A stretch of DNA of 35,218 nucleotides from assembly GCA_947643595.1 (NCBI GenBank), contig CANRWP010000033.1, positions 1 through 35,218 of the forward strand, read 5' to 3'. Under the pieces are notes generated by a model that saw only the letters and a program-made list of their open reading frames with translations, was not told the origin of the DNA and searched no databases. Positions 24,223 to 32,004 of this stretch are shown here, one piece after another. The first letter of the stretch is position 1. Each line of letters begins with the position of its first letter. The position numbers and the translations under genes were made by a program. This DNA is from an uncultured bacterium (GTDB lineage Bacteria; Bacillota; Clostridia; Lachnospirales; Lachnospiraceae).

Positions 24223-25386
24223 ATGGGGAAGAAAAAAGTAATAGCGGCAGGTCATATCTGCCTGGATATTACTCCCGTTTTTCCGGGTACCGGGGCAGAA
24301 CATCTTGAGGATGTTCTGTCGCCGGGAAAACTGGTGGAGGTGAAGGAGGCGGATGTGCATACCGGCGGTTGTGTGGCTAACACAGGGTTAGCGATGAAAA
24401 TACTGGGCGCGGATGTCACACTGATGGGAAAGATCGGAAGAGACGAGTTCGGGGATATGATCTTAAATATCCTGAGACAATACGATGCAGAATCAGGGAT
24501 GCTGCGTTCGGAGAATTTTTCCACATCCTATTCCGTGGTGATCGCAGTGCCGGGGATCGACCGGCTCTTTCTGCACAATCCGGGGGTAAATAATGCTTTT
24601 CGGGCGGATGATATTCCGGCGGATATCCCGGAGGATGTTGCGCTGTTTCATTTCGGTTATCCGCCGATCATGAAGACCATGTATGAGAACGATGGAGCGG
24701 AACTGGTGAAACTGATGAAACGGATGAAGGCGGCGGGGATTGCCACATCCATGGATATGGCGGCGGTGGACGCTGCCTCGGAAGCCGGGAGGGCCGACTG
24801 GGAAAAAATCTTAAGTCAGGTGCTTCCTTTTGTGGATTTCTTTGTGCCAAGCGTGGAAGAGTTATGTTTTATGTTGGACAGGGATCGCTTTGAGGAATGG
24901 CAGCAAAGAGCAAAAGGGGGAAATATCACGCAGGTTCTGGATGTGGAGGCGGATATCAGGCCGCTTGCGGACCGTTGTATGGAACTGGGTGCGAAAGTGC
25001 TTTTGATCAAATGCGGAGCGCCGGGGATCTATTTCCGCACGGCGGACAGAGATACGCTCGGGGCTGTCGGCGGAGATCTTTTGCCGGAACCGGAGAAGTG
25101 GGCGGACCTGGAAAGTTTTGAGAGAAGCTATGTGCCGGAGAGGATCGCGTCGGGGACAGGCGCCGGGGATACCAGCATAGCGGCCTTTTTGGCGGCAGTG
25201 CTGGAAGGACTTGAGCCGGAGGAATGCCTGCAGCTGGCGACGGCGACAGGCGCGTCCTGCGTCGCCTCCTACGATGCTCTGAGCGGGCTGAAGTCCTTTG
25301 AGGAGCTCAGGGAAAAGATCAGGCAGGGATGGGAAAAACAGAGTTTGAACGAAAGAGGAGAATGTGATGTTAGTCAATATGAATGA
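24223..25386 (+). CDS. PfkB-family carbohydrate kinase
   Basis: Sugar or nucleoside kinase of the ribokinase/PfkB family. The 387-residue protein has the N-terminal GHICLDITP strand, the DVHTGGCVANTGLAMKILGA substrate motif, GKIGRDEFGDMI, and the C-terminal GTGAGDTSIAAFLAAVLEG. The last contains the anion hole and catalytic Asp of PfkB signature 2. The GAGDTSIA variant is less common than GAGDAF. It is about 60 residues longer than typical fructokinases, with an insertion around 215-300. GGAGGTGA lies unusually far (about 15 bases) upstream of ATG 24223. The aldolase gene begins within its 3' end, so a sugar-phosphate pathway is likely; the substrate is unknown. Confidence 0.88.
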   Translation: MGKKKVIAAGHICLDITPVFPGTGAEHLEDVLSPGKLVEVKEADVHTGGCVANTGLAMKILGADVTLMGKIGRDEFGDMILNILRQYDAESGMLRSENFSTSYSVVIAVPGIDRLFLHNPGVNNAFRADDIPADIPEDVALFHFGYPPIMKTMYENDGAELVKLMKRMKAAGIATSMDMAAVDAASEAGRADWEKILSQVLPFVDFFVPSVEELCFMLDRDRFEEWQQRAKGGNITQVLDVEADIRPLADRCMELGAKVLLIKCGAPGIYFRTADRDTLGAVGGDLLPEPEKWADLESFERSYVPERIASGTGAGDTSIAAFLAAVLEGLEPEECLQLATATGASCVASYDALSGLKSFEELREKIRQGWEKQSLNERGECDVSQYE

Positions 25387-26127
25387 TATACTTCTTCCGG
25401 CGAAGGAAAATGGTTATGGTGTCGGTTTTTTTAATGCGGTGAATGTGGAGATGGCGCGGGCGATCATCGAGACGGCAGAGGAGCTGTGTGCCCCGGTGAT
25501 GGTGGGGACTGCGGAAGTCCTTTTGCCGATAACAGGGCTGGAGAGGGTGGCAGAATATCTGATACCGATGGCGGAAAAAGCGAGTGTTCCGGTGTGTGTT
25601 CACTACGATCACGGTCTGACGTTTGAGAAATGCATGGAGGCCCTGAAGATGGGCTTTACGTCCGTTATGTACGACTGTTCGACTGCCTCTTACATAGAGA
25701 ATGTGGAGAGGGTGGCGGAGATGGTGAGGATCTGCCATGCTATGGGTGTGACTGTGGAGGGAGAGCTCGGGCATGTCGGCGATAATGCCGGAGCAGGGAA
25801 GCTGGAAAATCCCAGCGACTATTTCACAGATCCCGATACGGCCATGGATTTTGAACGGATCCAGGTGATTTCCGAAAAACAAACCTCACGTTAGTGCTGC
25901 ACGGGGGCTCCGGGCTCTCGGATCAGGATTTTCAGAGAGCTGTAAACTTAGGCGTGTCCAAAGTGAATATTTTTACGGATATCGATAAAGCCGGAAAACG
26001 CGGGATCGAGGCCGGAATCGCGGCGGGAGAGAAATCCATGACGGGACTGATCCCCTATGAGATCGCGGAGATGAAAAAAGTGGTAAAAGAAAAAATGCTG
26101 CTGTTCGGATCTGACGGCAGAGTGTAA
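25367..26127 (+). pseudogene. Class II fructose/tagatose-bisphosphate aldolase, internal deletion plus frameshift
   Basis: Zinc-dependent aldolase (FbaA/GatY/KbaY type) split over two frames. Frame one (25367-25894) reads from MLVNMNDIL through VHYDHGLTFEKC (zinc His and catalytic Asp) and VEGELGHVG to DPDTAMDFERIQVISEK, then shifts and stops. Frame two continues LHGGSGLSDQDF, the phosphate-binding GVSKVNIFTDI, and ends normally. The expected block with GVDALAVAIGTAHG, containing another zinc-binding His, is missing between AMDF and ERIQ, so about 25 codons are deleted. One A appears lost in the run at about 25876-25881: restoring it gives EKTNLTLVLHGGSG. AGAGGAG lies six bases before ATG 25367, and the gene overlaps the kinase gene. 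The product should be inactive, unless these are assembly errors. Confidence 0.8.
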
Positions 26128-26160
26128 GAAAATGCTGCATGGAAATCAAATGAGAAAAAT

Positions 26161-26194
26161 GCCCTGGGGGATAGAAACTCCGGGGTGTTTTTTT
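26161..26194 (+). terminator. Rho-independent terminator after the aldolase remnant
   Basis: CCCTGGGG and CTCCGGGG pair (with G-U pairs) around ATAGAAA and are followed by GTTTTTTT. Confidence 0.75.
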
Positions 26195-26237
26195 ATGTAT
26201 ATCTTTTTGCATATATTTTTATATAGCCGGAGGATTG

Positions 26238-26261
26238 TTTACAACTTTGTAATAGTTGTAA
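26238..26261 (+). promoter_or_regulatory. Probable response-regulator box upstream of the two-component operon
   Basis: TTTACAACTTTGTAATAG (26238-26255) is nearly repeated before the secreted-protein gene (28382-28399). Here it also forms the palindrome TTACAACT-N7-AGTTGTAA (26239-26261), directly before a TAAAAT -10-like element. It fits autoregulation by the OmpR-type regulator. Confidence 0.6.
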
Positions 26262-26324
26262 GATAAAATCAAATAAAGATCGTCAGAACAGGAGTGTGGT
26301 ATGACATTCCGGAATGGAGAGTAA

Positions 26325-26978
26325 ATGGCTGAGATACTGATCGTGGAGGACGAGCCCTCCATCAATGAATTGATCCGCAGGAATCTGGAGTTGGCGGGGC
26401 ATCACTGCACGCAGATTTTTGACGGGAATGAGGCGATAACAATATTGGCGGAGAAGAATTTTGATCTGGTTATACTGGATATCATGCTGCCCGGCGCGGA
26501 CGGCTACGAGGTACTTGAGCAGATTCAGGGGACTCCCGTCATCCTTCTGACGGCAAAGAGCGAGCTGTCCGACAAACTGCGGGGACTTAACAGAGGCGCA
26601 GACGATTATATCACGAAGCCTTTTCAGATGTTGGAACTGGCGGCGAGGGTGGAAGCTCTGCTTAGGCGGACTAAAAAGGCGAAAAAGTGTTTTGAGCTGG
26701 ATAATGTGAGGCTGGATTTTGAGAGAAGGCTTATTTTGGTGGACGGAAAGCCCGTGGACTGTACGCCGAAGGAGTATGATCTGTTCGTTACTCTCGTAAA
26801 AAACCGCAATATAGCGCTCTCGAGGGAGAAACTTTTGGATCTGGTCTGGGGATATGATTTCGACGGCGGCACCCGCACAGTGGACGTGCATATCCAGCGG
26901 CTGCGCGCCAAGCTGGGGCTGGAGGAGCGGATCGTTACGGTATATAAGCTGGGCTACCGCCTGGAGGCGCCTGTATGA
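26325..26978 (+). CDS. OmpR/PhoB-family response regulator
   Basis: Two-component transcription factor of 217 residues. The receiver domain (1-115) has the acidic pair Glu8-Asp9, phosphorylation site Asp52 in VILDIMLPGADG, Thr76 and Lys98 in DDYITKPF. The C-terminal winged helix (about 125-217) shows the OmpR-type CTPKEYDLFVTLVKN, SREKLLDLVWGYDFDGGTRTVDVHIQRLRAKL and YKLGYRLE. ATG 26325 is preceded by GGAGAG. The stop overlaps the kinase start by four bases (ATGA), so the two are translated together. A palindromic box resembling its likely DNA site lies 65-85 bases upstream. Confidence 0.93.
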   Translation: MAEILIVEDEPSINELIRRNLELAGHHCTQIFDGNEAITILAEKNFDLVILDIMLPGADGYEVLEQIQGTPVILLTAKSELSDKLRGLNRGADDYITKPFQMLELAARVEALLRRTKKAKKCFELDNVRLDFERRLILVDGKPVDCTPKEYDLFVTLVKNRNIALSREKLLDLVWGYDFDGGTRTVDVHIQRLRAKLGLEERIVTVYKLGYRLEAPV

Positions 26979-28396
26979 AGAGAAAGACTTTTATTGTGAC
27001 GTTACTGCTTTTTATGATCTTCATGAACTCCAGCATGCTGATCGTCTCCTTTATCACGCTGCGGGAAAGGATGGCGGCGGAGCGGGAGACGGTTCTGGCG
27101 GAGCATTATGTGATCTCCTCGGGTCTGATCGGGGATATGCAGGCAGTGCAAAACCGCGGCGGGGATGTGAGGGAGTCCATGGGAGATCTGATGCGGACCT
27201 ACGCGCGCTATTCCCAGAAAAGGGATAACGCTTTTGCGGTATCCTGTGAGGGGGATTGGATCTGGTATTCGGGAAATACTGCGCCGGCGGAGGATCCGGG
27301 CGGTCTGGCCGGTCAGACGGATCAATCCGAGCGGATGGTCTTTGTCAGGAGGAAACCGGAGTGGCAGCTGTGCGTCTATGGGCGCTTTCCCGCCCCGTTC
27401 CAGGAGTACGGGCTCTGGTACTGCGCGGGGCTTTCAGATACGTTTGAGGCCTGGAGGGGGATGAAGAACATGCTCTTTACGATCAGTATGACAGTGACTT
27501 TTATTCTGGCGCTCTTTCTTGTGAAATTTCTGGATATCCTGTTCAGACCTCTGCGGGAGATTTCCGCGGCATCCCGGGTGATCGCTGAGGGAGACTATCA
27601 CACCCGCCTGCCTGTCCGGGGAAAGGATGAGATCGCGCTGATGGCGGAGCATTTCAATCGTATGGCGGAGCAGGTGGAATCTCACATAAAGCTATTGCAG
27701 GAGACGGCGGACAAAAAGCAGCAGTTTGTCGATAACTTTGCCCATGAACTGCGGACGCCTCTGACGGCGATCTATGGTTATGCGGAATATCTTCAGAAGG
27801 CGCCCGCGGCGGAAAAGGAGCGCTTTGAGTGTACGCAGTTTATTCTCTCCGAGTGCGGCAGACTTCAGAATATGGCGTATCAGCTCCTCGATCTCGCCGC
27901 GCTGCGGGAGCTTAAGACGGAAGTCTGTTCGATTGACAGTCTGTTTCAGAGGGTCAGAGAGATCATGCAGGTGAAGGCGGAGAAAAGCAGGATCGCCTTG
28001 TTCTTTTCCGGCAGCGGGGAGTATGTGATCGGAAATACGGAACTTCTGATCACGCTCCTCAGTAATCTGATGGACAATGCGTTTAAGGCAAGCGAGGAGG
28101 GGAGTGCAGTCCGTGTCAGTGCGGAGAGGAAAGAGGATAAGGTAATATTTGAAGTGAAAGATCAGGGGATCGGTATGACGAGGGAGCAGATCGATCACAT
28201 TAAAGAGGCATTTTACCGTGTGGACAAGTCCAGGAGCCGCGCGGCGGGCGGGGCAGGTCTGGGGCTTTCCATCTGTGACAGGATCGTGGAACTCCACGGA
28301 GGAAGCCTGGAGTTTATTTCGGAGCCGGGGAGGGGGACTATGGCGCAGGTTATTTTGCCCGGCGGAGAGGAAGAAACAGGTTTTACAACTTCATAA
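26975..28396 (+). CDS. Sensor histidine kinase
   Basis: Membrane histidine kinase of 473 residues. Membrane segments are at about 8-28 and 167-188, enclosing an extracytoplasmic sensor of about 135 residues without a recognised domain. HAMP (about 188-240) follows, then the HisKA box with phospho-accepting His257 in NFAHELRTPLTAIYGY. The ATPase domain has the N box (LMDNAFKAS), G1 (DQGIGM) and G2 (GGAGLGLSI). It is encoded with the OmpR-type regulator and overlaps it by four bases. The last codons overlap the second copy of the putative regulator box, so the 3' end doubles as the control region of the secreted-protein gene. Confidence 0.93.
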   Translation: MKRKTFIVTLLLFMIFMNSSMLIVSFITLRERMAAERETVLAEHYVISSGLIGDMQAVQNRGGDVRESMGDLMRTYARYSQKRDNAFAVSCEGDWIWYSGNTAPAEDPGGLAGQTDQSERMVFVRRKPEWQLCVYGRFPAPFQEYGLWYCAGLSDTFEAWRGMKNMLFTISMTVTFILALFLVKFLDILFRPLREISAASRVIAEGDYHTRLPVRGKDEIALMAEHFNRMAEQVESHIKLLQETADKKQQFVDNFAHELRTPLTAIYGYAEYLQKAPAAEKERFECTQFILSECGRLQNMAYQLLDLAALRELKTEVCSIDSLFQRVREIMQVKAEKSRIALFFSGSGEYVIGNTELLITLLSNLMDNAFKASEEGSAVRVSAERKEDKVIFEVKDQGIGMTREQIDHIKEAFYRVDKSRSRAAGGAGLGLSICDRIVELHGGSLEFISEPGRGTMAQVILPGGEEETGFTTS

Positions 28397-28399
28397 CAG
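28382..28399 (+). promoter_or_regulatory. Second copy of the putative response-regulator box
   Basis: TTTACAACTTCATAACAG matches the upstream box at 26238-26255 in 15 of 18 positions and lies about 90 bases before the secreted-protein gene, overlapping the kinase stop. Confidence 0.55.
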
Positions 28400-28435
28400 A
28401 ATATATATCACTCTGAAATAGAAAGCCTTTATATT

Positions 28436-28466
28436 GGTATCTGTAAGAAACAAAAACACGGATACC
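28436..28466 (+). other. Hairpin in the leader of the secreted-protein gene
   Basis: GGTATC (28436-28441) and GATACC (28461-28466) pair, with partial extension TGT/ACA, just before the AAGGAAAGGAG ribosome binding site. It may stabilise the message or act as a weak attenuator. Confidence 0.4.
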
Positions 28467-28488
28467 AAAAAAGGAAAGGAGTCAGAAA

Positions 28489-29373
28489 ATGAAGAAAGAG
28501 AACAGCAACAGGAGTTATTTGAAGGTGGCGGCGGCAGCGCTTTTGGTGAGCAGCATCGGCGCGGGAGTTTTCGGGGTGGCGGCATCCGCCGGTGCGGAAA
28601 AGCAGCTTGATAGTGTAGAGAAGATTCCCACCAGCTATCAGGTGCCGGCGGTATTTTCCGGTCCGGAGGTGCCCACTGCCGCAGAGGTAGAGGAAACAGG
28701 CACAGCGCTGCAGTATCAGGTTGCGGAGAGCAGCCTGAATACAGGGACACCCACGGAAACGGATCTGTCCATGGAGGAAGCGGCGGCACTCGGCATGAAA
28801 TATCTGGAGGACATCATGGGATTTGACAAGGAGGGGGCAAACGTCTACATGAGCTATGACAGCGGAACAGTTACTTTTCCACGGGCTTTTTGGGACGGAG
28901 ATGTGCGCTTCGGGGAGGAGGTTAAGACGGATGACGATACATGGCACTTTTTTATCGATGCGGTGACGGGAGAACTGTTCATGTTAAGCTGCTCGGAGAC
29001 ATTGGATGTGGATGTGCCGTTAGGGTATGATTCCTCCCTGGAAAACAATTACGGCGTCTATGCGGAGGCGGCGAAGGAGATAGTGGAGCGCTGTAACCTG
29101 GTTGGCAGCCCGGTGGCGGATGTAAAGTACAGTTGCCAGGGGTACAGCAGCAACAATCCGGATATCACGATGGAGGTATACGGAGAAAACGGGCAGATCG
29201 CAACCCTTACCTTCTCGCGCTATAACCAGAGGTTCCTCGGCCTTAGCACGGATACCAGCAGGGTGATCACCGACAGAGCGATGGAAGATCTGATGAAGGA
29301 GGATGCGGAGGCGACGGACTGGCAGACGGAGACGCTGGAGGACGGCAGTGTGATACAGTGGAGGGAACAGTAA
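28489..29373 (+). CDS. Secreted protein of unknown function, likely two-component target
   Basis: No named family recognised. The 294-residue protein has a basic N terminus, a hydrophobic signal segment at about 12-33 and an AxA-type cleavage region (AASAGAE), so it is exported or membrane-anchored. The mature part has two repeat-like halves. Each has a helix with EEAAALGMKYLEDI or EAAKEIVERCNLV, then a beta meander. The first includes WHFFIDAVTGELFML, which resembles PepSY-like propeptide domains. Start ATG 28489 follows AAAGGAG. It lies immediately after the histidine kinase and behind a copy of the putative regulator box, so it may be a partner or inhibitor of the sensor. That role is inferred from position only. 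Confidence 0.7.
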   Translation: MKKENSNRSYLKVAAAALLVSSIGAGVFGVAASAGAEKQLDSVEKIPTSYQVPAVFSGPEVPTAAEVEETGTALQYQVAESSLNTGTPTETDLSMEEAAALGMKYLEDIMGFDKEGANVYMSYDSGTVTFPRAFWDGDVRFGEEVKTDDDTWHFFIDAVTGELFMLSCSETLDVDVPLGYDSSLENNYGVYAEAAKEIVERCNLVGSPVADVKYSCQGYSSNNPDITMEVYGENGQIATLTFSRYNQRFLGLSTDTSRVITDRAMEDLMKEDAEATDWQTETLEDGSVIQWREQ

Positions 29374-29938
29374 TTGGCTTCGGCGGCAAAAACCGGAAAA
29401 ATATAATGGTCTTATCTGAATTGTTTTTTCATGCCCCGCTGCTTACGGCGGGGCTATTGGATTTGTATACACTCTATTATTCTATCGCATATCACAACAA
29501 AAATCATAAGCACAGTCAAAAATATTATAAGAATACCTTTTATCTGCCATTTATTGAGATGGCAAAGAGCATTTCATGGTGATTATATATGGGGAAATGT
29601 ATAAAAAAGGAAAAGATTTTTTGTGCAAATCAGCAAAATTATTTGTATGGATAAAAGGAAAGACATTTGTCCACGACTGACTAAAATAGATCATAATATA
29701 ATAATTTCAATTATAGGCTTATTATCCAGAATGGATATGACAAGTAATAGATAATGAAAAAATGACGAACTTTAATAGACCATGCGTCAAATATGGTTTA
29801 TAATGATATTGCTTTAGTGTATTCATTGTTTTATATGATATTAAACACGAGAACGCAGAGGAAAAGATTGTAGATAAACTCTTAGATGATAAAAAGCTCA
29901 TTGATGCATATCATAAGTGAAAAGGTGGTGATGACCGT
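29374..29938. other. AT-rich intergenic stretch before the CoiA-like gene
   Basis: No convincing gene. A GC hairpin GCCCCGC/GCGGGGC (29433-29454) without a T-run follows the secreted-protein gene. A frame ending at 29582 (about 58 residues from ATG 29406) has no ribosome binding site. A frame running 29807-29920 ends in EEKIVDKLLDDKKLIDAYHK and has no standard start codon, so it looks like the tail of a lost gene. Base composition drops clearly from about 29460 on. Confidence 0.5.
29776..29804 (+). promoter_or_regulatory. Possible promoter of the CoiA-like gene
   Basis: TAGACC (29776-29781), a 17-base spacer and a perfect TATAAT (29799-29804). The -35 is weak. It leaves a leader of about 130 bases. 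Confidence 0.4.
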
Positions 29939-31318
29939 ATGGCACAAAGAACAGTTGCTCTTTGCAATGGTAAATACATAGGAATAGAAACAATTTATAC
30001 AGTCATTAATGGTCAGCAGATTAACATTCCTGATAAGCTAAAAGACTTAAGAGATAAGAGTCAGAGTAATGAATTGTTTTGTCCATGTGGGTGTGGAACA
30101 AATCTTATTCTTGTTGCAGGTGATAAAAATCTCAGTGAGCAGCATTTTAGAGAAAAAACAGGAACTGGTGAATGTGAGTGTTTGATGCCTATAGAAGGTA
30201 AGACATCAGTTGATTCTAAAATTGTTTTGAAGTGTTGGTTGGACGATAAATTACAAGCGAGCGATATCGAATCTCGAGTTCCGATTAATACGGTAGACGA
30301 TACCAAGAGAAGACCGGAATTTACTTTTTTGTCTAAGTCAAAGGAATTCGCAATTAGATATTGGAGAACCCGTGCTAATATTGTAGATGATAAATTAGAT
30401 GTGTTAACAGGCAATCTGTCAGGTATTAATGTTATGTATATCGTGGATGGCTCCAATGGTGGGACCGGCGGACAGTATCCGGAAGCGCTTATGAAATTGC
30501 AGGAAAAACAAGGCTATTGTTTACTGCTCGACGTTGAAGATACAGATTATTCAAAAGCAGTTATCAGTGCGGTATTTTATGAAAAAGATATTGATGGATT
30601 TTGGAAGGAAAAAGAATTTGCAACAGATAAATTATCCAGAGTTGATATCAGAGATAACAAGTTATTTTTTAATGGAGTAATAGTAGAAAATTTATTATCA
30701 AATGCAAAAGAGCAATTCGCTAATGAACAAAATATAGAAAAAGAAAGACGTATTCAAGAAGATCGTTTAAGAGAAGAACGCCATAAACAGAAGCTTGAAG
30801 AACAAGAGAAAAAGCGTCAGGAGATGGAGCGGCAACGAGAAAAAAATGAAAAGCGACTCCAGCAACAAAGGGAAGAGGCTGAAATACGACGTAAAAAGCT
30901 TGAAGAAAAACGGCGAATAGAAGCTGAGAAATTAGAGCAAGAAAAACGTCAGCGTGAAGAAGATTTCAAGCGAAATATGGAATCCAATTTTGTACAACAG
31001 GAAACGCAAGTTAGAGATGCTGAGGATAATCGGTGGATAAAATGCGAGTTTTGCGGTAAGATCGCCAAAGAAAGTGAATTTATTTCTTATGGAGGTGCCG
31101 GTCATATAAATCTTGGTACATGTAAGGAGTGTTCAGTTAATAATCCAGATGTAAAAGAGAAGGCGGTACAGGAAATTGTGACACAGAGGAAAAAATACGA
31201 TCCTACAGTATGTCCAGATTGTGGTGGGAAATTAGAAGAACGCAGCGGACCATATGGTAGATTTTATGGATGTACTAATTATCCGAAGTGTCGATATACC
31301 AAGCGTGCTAAAAGATAG
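29939..31318 (+). CDS. CoiA-like putative nuclease fused to coiled coil and topoisomerase-type zinc ribbon
   Basis: A 459-residue multidomain protein. Residues 45-145 resemble the CoiA (competence) family: a Cys cluster (C48, C50, C52), HF at 69-70, Cys79/81, then an EG-x-SVDSK (86-94) and ESRVPI...RRPEF (111-128) pattern. The last is like the PD-(D/E)XK-type core of CoiA, with Glu127 where Asp is common. A beta-rich part reaches about 250. Residues 262-345 form a continuous, highly charged coiled coil. A zinc site (C369, C372, C395, C398) follows. The C terminus is a topoisomerase-I-type zinc ribbon (C425, C428, C445, C451; CPDCGGKL...GRFYGCTNYPKC). Single-stranded or damaged DNA binding is plausible. 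AT-rich and flanked by gene fragments, so probably acquired. GGTGGTG precedes ATG 29939. Function unknown; a defence or DNA-uptake role is inference. Confidence 0.7.
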   Translation: MAQRTVALCNGKYIGIETIYTVINGQQINIPDKLKDLRDKSQSNELFCPCGCGTNLILVAGDKNLSEQHFREKTGTGECECLMPIEGKTSVDSKIVLKCWLDDKLQASDIESRVPINTVDDTKRRPEFTFLSKSKEFAIRYWRTRANIVDDKLDVLTGNLSGINVMYIVDGSNGGTGGQYPEALMKLQEKQGYCLLLDVEDTDYSKAVISAVFYEKDIDGFWKEKEFATDKLSRVDIRDNKLFFNGVIVENLLSNAKEQFANEQNIEKERRIQEDRLREERHKQKLEEQEKKRQEMERQREKNEKRLQQQREEAEIRRKKLEEKRRIEAEKLEQEKRQREEDFKRNMESNFVQQETQVRDAEDNRWIKCEFCGKIAKESEFISYGGAGHINLGTCKECSVNNPDVKEKAVQEIVTQRKKYDPTVCPDCGGKLEERSGPYGRFYGCTNYPKCRYTKRAKR

Positions 31319-31338
31319 TCACTGTAGAATTGCAAAGG

Positions 31339-31361
31339 AGCTTCCACTTAAGAAGTTTTTT
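31339..31361 (+). terminator. Weak terminator after the CoiA-like gene
   Basis: CTTC-CACTTAA-GAAG is followed by six T residues. The stem is only four pairs long. Confidence 0.4.
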
Positions 31362-31394
31362 AATACCAGTGGTCTATTTTATAAAGACATGTAG

Positions 31395-31532
31395 CTTAAG
31401 GACAAGTTTGTGGAGAAAAATCCTTCCGATAAGATTCAGATATGTACAAGAGGCTGTCGAATTATGGGACTGATTTTGGTTACATTATCCGGATTCAATA
31501 AAACACTTGACAGCCCGCGGAAAAGTTACTAG
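31395..31532 (+). pseudogene. Possible gene fragment between the accessory gene and pheS leader
   Basis: A 45-codon frame without a proper start runs from LKDKFVEKNPSDKIQ to the pheST promoter and has coding-like composition. It might be the tail of a disrupted gene; no family is recognised. Its end overlaps the pheST promoter. Confidence 0.2.
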
Positions 31533-31535
31533 AAT
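31507..31535 (+). promoter_or_regulatory. Sigma-A promoter of the pheST operon
   Basis: TTGACA (31507-31512), exactly 17 bases, TAGAAT (31530-31535). It lies directly before the T-box leader. Confidence 0.85.
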
Positions 31536-31544
31536 GTAGGATAG

Positions 31545-31905
31545 TTTAAACGCTGTGACGGTGCAAAAGAGCCAGTTATTCCAGACAGAGAGAAGAGGCC
31601 ATCGGCTGAGAGCCTTTTCGGGTTCCGACGAAGCTTTAATTTCACACCTGAGCGGTTTTTGGGAAAATGATGGCGGCAGATCATGGAATGTCAGCGTATG
31701 TGGATGCGCCTGCATCCGGTAGAAATGGCATGTGCCGATATGGCTGTCGGATCATGAGTAGCAGAAAACGGGAAAAGGCACGTTACGCCGATCGAGAGTC
31801 TGCCGGTTTTGGCAGGAAGCAGGGTGGTACCGCGGAGAGAATTTCGTCCCTTGCATGGATATTTCGGATATGGAATATTCATGCAGGGGGTTTTTGTTTT
31901 TGTTT
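31545..31905 (+). promoter_or_regulatory. T-box leader, phenylalanine-specific
   Basis: Transcription-attenuation riboswitch that reads uncharged tRNA. Stem I features (AGAGAGAAGAGGCC then GGCTGAGAGCC) are at about 31588-31620. The likely specifier codon TTC (31641-31643, Phe) stands before ACACCTGAG, in the usual place at the end of stem I. The T-box sequence AGGGTGGTACCGCGG is at 31821-31835. The terminator, a stem CCCTTGCATGGATAT / ATATTCATGCAGGGG with T-run, is at about 31848-31905. It should permit pheST transcription when tRNA-Phe is uncharged, matching the downstream genes. Confidence 0.92.
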
Positions 31906-32004
31906 ATTCTTACGGGCGAATTACCGGTCAGCTCGTTGCGTTTTTTGACTGAGGGCGAAAACAAAGACAACCGTAATAAAAAACACAGGGAAAGGAAGCA
32001 TGAA

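Noticed and set aside
29433-29454. GCCCCGC/GCGGGGC hairpin as a terminator
   Set aside because: No T-run follows, so it is described only as a hairpin in the intergenic stretch.
29406-29582. 58-residue frame after the secreted-protein gene
   Set aside because: No ribosome binding site, includes the GC hairpin, low-complexity sequence and no recognisable similarity.
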